DNA of 64,000 nucleotides from NCBI GenBank assembly GCA_905221605.1, contig CAJNDS010002379.1, positions 286,001 through 350,000 on the forward strand, read 5' to 3'. Numbering within the stretch: position 1 is the first letter of the stretch; each line of letters opens with the position of its first letter. The DNA is from Symbiodinium natans (lineage: Eukaryota > Sar > Dinophyceae > Suessiales > Symbiodiniaceae). Below the pieces are notes generated by a model, which worked only from the letters and a program-made list of their open reading frames with translations, was not told the origin of the DNA and did no database searches. The position numbers were made by a program, and so were the translations under genes. Below are positions 62,313 through 64,000 of the stretch, one piece after another.

Positions 62313-62429
62313 AGGGTTTAGGGGTTCGGGTTGTTTGGGGTTGGGGGCTCAGGCATTAGTAGCCCTAAGTTTCTTTCGAACTCCATGCATTCAGGGTTTA
62401 GCACCCCACGGAACCCCCCGTAAATAAAG

Positions 62430-62715
62430 CCTAAGCCATATAGAGCCGAAACCCTTCAAAACTTCAATACCCTGTACCCTAAACCCTAGAGACCCTAAAC
62501 CCTAAACCTTACAGACCATAACCCCATTACTCCCTATAGACCCTGAACCCTAGACCCTAAACTGACCCTAACCCGAAACCCTATAAACCCTAAACCCAAC
62601 ACCCTACGGACCCCAAACCCTATACACTAAACCCTAAGCCTTACAGACCCTAAATACCCTAATCCCTACACCCTAAACCCTAAACCCTACACTCTCTAAA
62701 CCCAATAAACCCTAA
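62430..62715 (-). repeat. Worn CCCTAAA/CCCTACAGA field
   Basis: Diverged units with ACCCTACAGACC and ACCCTATAAACC variants. No gene. Confidence 0.8.
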
Positions 62716-62721
62716 TTCCCC

Positions 62722-63176
62722 TTGACCCACCCTCTGTTCGTCCTCGCCGAAGAGGATGCGCAAATACTTGTCGAACCAAGCCTGAACCTTGTCTTAGGGA
62801 TTTAGGGTTTAGGGTTTTTGGCTGGGGTTTCAAGCTAGGGTTTCAGGACTTTTAGGGTTTAGGTGTTCAGGGGTTTAGGGTTGGGGGGTTCAGGGCTTTT
62901 GGGGTTTAGGGTTTAAGGCTTAGGGACCTTGTCTTGGGGGCAGTTAGGGCTTTTCGGGCTTTTGGGGCTTAGCGTTGTCAGGTTTGGCGCTTTAAGGCTT
63001 CCAGGGTTAGGGTTTTGGGTTTTGGGTTTTGGGTTTAGGGTTTAGGGTTTAGGGTTTAGGGTTTAGGGTTTAGGGTTTAGGGTTTAGGGTTTAGGGTTTA
63101 GGGTTTAGGGTTTAGGGTTTAGGGTTTAGGGCCCCGGCGGCAACTTGGGCTTTGCTTCAGAGCTTGGGGCTGCTAT
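62722..63176 (-). CDS. Two candidate exons
   Basis: 63176-63132 contains AAPSSEAKPKLPPG; 62800-62722 contains DKVQAWFDKYLRILFGEDEQ. TTTAGGG (63020-63130) and worn variants lie between. Unrecognised. Confidence 0.45.
63020..63130 (+). repeat. TTTAGGG array
   Basis: About 15 units, preceded by TTTTGGG variants. It abuts the exon candidate at 63132. Confidence 0.95.
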
Positions 63177-63528
63177 GGTTTTAGAGGTTTAGGGTTTTTG
63201 GGGGTTTACGATAGTTTTCGCGACCCCTATTTAAAAAAAAAAAAAAAAAAACTAGGGCCCCCTTATGTTCGAGGGCCCCAATGAGGTATCCCCAAGCTCG
63301 TAAGCCGCCATATAGAGCTAACGGTTTCTAGGGGTCTTTGGGGTGGTGTGGGGCTCAAAGGTACTCACAGCAGGAGATCATTTACAGACCCTAAAACCCT
63401 GAGCCCTCAACCAAAAACCCTCAACCCTACACCCTCAACCCTCCACCCTAAACCCTAAACCCTAAACCCTACACCCTAAACCCTAAACCCTAATCCCTAA
63501 ACCCTAAACCCTAAACCCTAAATCCTAG

Positions 63529-63832
63529 GCACGTGGTGGAGAGGATGCTAGAGGCCGGAGGATCTTTCACACCGAATATGGCGGATTCCGAAATACGAGC
63601 CCTTCTTGGGGTGTTCCATCAAAGGGACTACTTGAAGGTTCATGGCACTTACTAACCAATTATAACTGCACTTATAACCCTACTTGTACTACCCCTAAAG
63701 GGCCTCATAGGGGTTATCCCAACTATAAGTAGGGTTATAAGCCCAGATGTAATTGGTTAGTAAGTACCATGAACCTTCAAGTATACCATGTGCTTGGTAT
63801 CAAAGCGGGGTCCAGAAGTGCAGGAGAGCTAA
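63529..63832 (+). CDS. Terminal exons with a family G intron
   Basis: Exon 63529-63637 follows a CCTAG acceptor at the end of a CCCTAAA tract. It reads HVVERMLEAGGSFTPNMADS and EIRALLGVFHQRDYLK. GT-AG removal of the family G element (63638-63781) is phase 0 and continues YTMCLVSKRGPEVQES with TAA at 63830. Together they give a natural C-terminus. Domain not recognised. The window ends 168 bases later without another feature. Confidence 0.65.
63638..63781 (+). mobile_element. Family G TIR element as a precise GT-AG intron
   Basis: CTTGAAG|GTTCATGGCACTTAC...ACCATGAACCTTCAAG|TATACC. The inverted ends supply both splice sites, so the element carries its own excision signals. Copies at 26657-26845 and 58660-58801. 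Confidence 0.85.
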
Positions 63833-64000
63833 AGCCATCGAGTCTAGACCTGACGCAGACACACATCGCGCATTGACAAGATCTACGGCTGCTCTGCTTA
63901 GTCAACCAGACAAATCTGTGTGCTGAAGTCCTGAGCTCAGGCCGAAAATGTGTGAACTTAGGAACCGAAACGGGCGAAACTCCAACAACTAGCCCAAGCT

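Overview
This is eukaryotic nuclear DNA, most likely from a dinoflagellate. It is saturated with plant-type telomere repeat (TTTAGGG/CCCTAAA) in well over a hundred internal tracts, from a few units to about 0.5 kb, on both strands and along the whole window. The dinoflagellate call rests on four things: TTTAGGG is their telomere repeat; splice donors include GC and GA besides GT; many introns are short elements with terminal inverted repeats (TIRs) or direct repeats, like the introner elements known in this group; and genes are cut into very small exons. Other alveolates or algae are not excluded. No rRNA, tRNA, CRISPR or bacterial-type gene is visible.

The layout is repetitive: a unique GC-balanced island of 60-300 bp, then a TTTAGGG tract or hairpin element, then another island. 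The islands mostly read as coding exons. The clearest gene is on the minus strand at 16517-13438. Twelve exons join into a roughly 475-residue 2-oxoglutarate/Fe(II) dioxygenase (prolyl-4-hydroxylase type), with reading frame kept across most junctions. Its introns are TTTAGGG tracts or TIR elements, two of which themselves contain TTTAGGG tracts. Other convincing models are 33630-30188 (-), 25398-25134 (-), 33867-34495 (+), 51826-52416 (+), 48210-47881 (-) and 63529-63832 (+). Ankyrin-repeat-like exons occur near 18.8, 26.6 and 29.4 kb. Most other islands give one or more protein-like frames of unknown function; most favour the minus strand, and many are open on both.

At least a dozen TIR element families recur (A to N here). 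Copies of five unrelated families (A, B, E, G, N) carry TTTAGGG tracts inside them or are broken by them. Several tracts are flanked by direct repeats of 12-45 bp that duplicate exon or flanking sequence. TTTAGGG tracts therefore seem to sit in, or to create, introns.

Between the gene islands lie non-telomeric oddities: an inverted pair of 118-bp satellites (2.6-4.0 kb), an AT-rich field of AATAGGAACCC palindromes (1.4-2.4 kb), a 75-bp palindromic satellite inside a split TIR element (21.0-22.3 kb), a 113-bp near-perfect palindrome (28.2 kb), a long GCGT microsatellite (44.1 kb), and a 2.7-kb region (55.4-58.1 kb) made of consecutive AT-rich hairpins enclosed by perfect 87-bp inverted repeats. 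Exon boundaries away from the dioxygenase are approximate, and strand is uncertain where both strands stay open.
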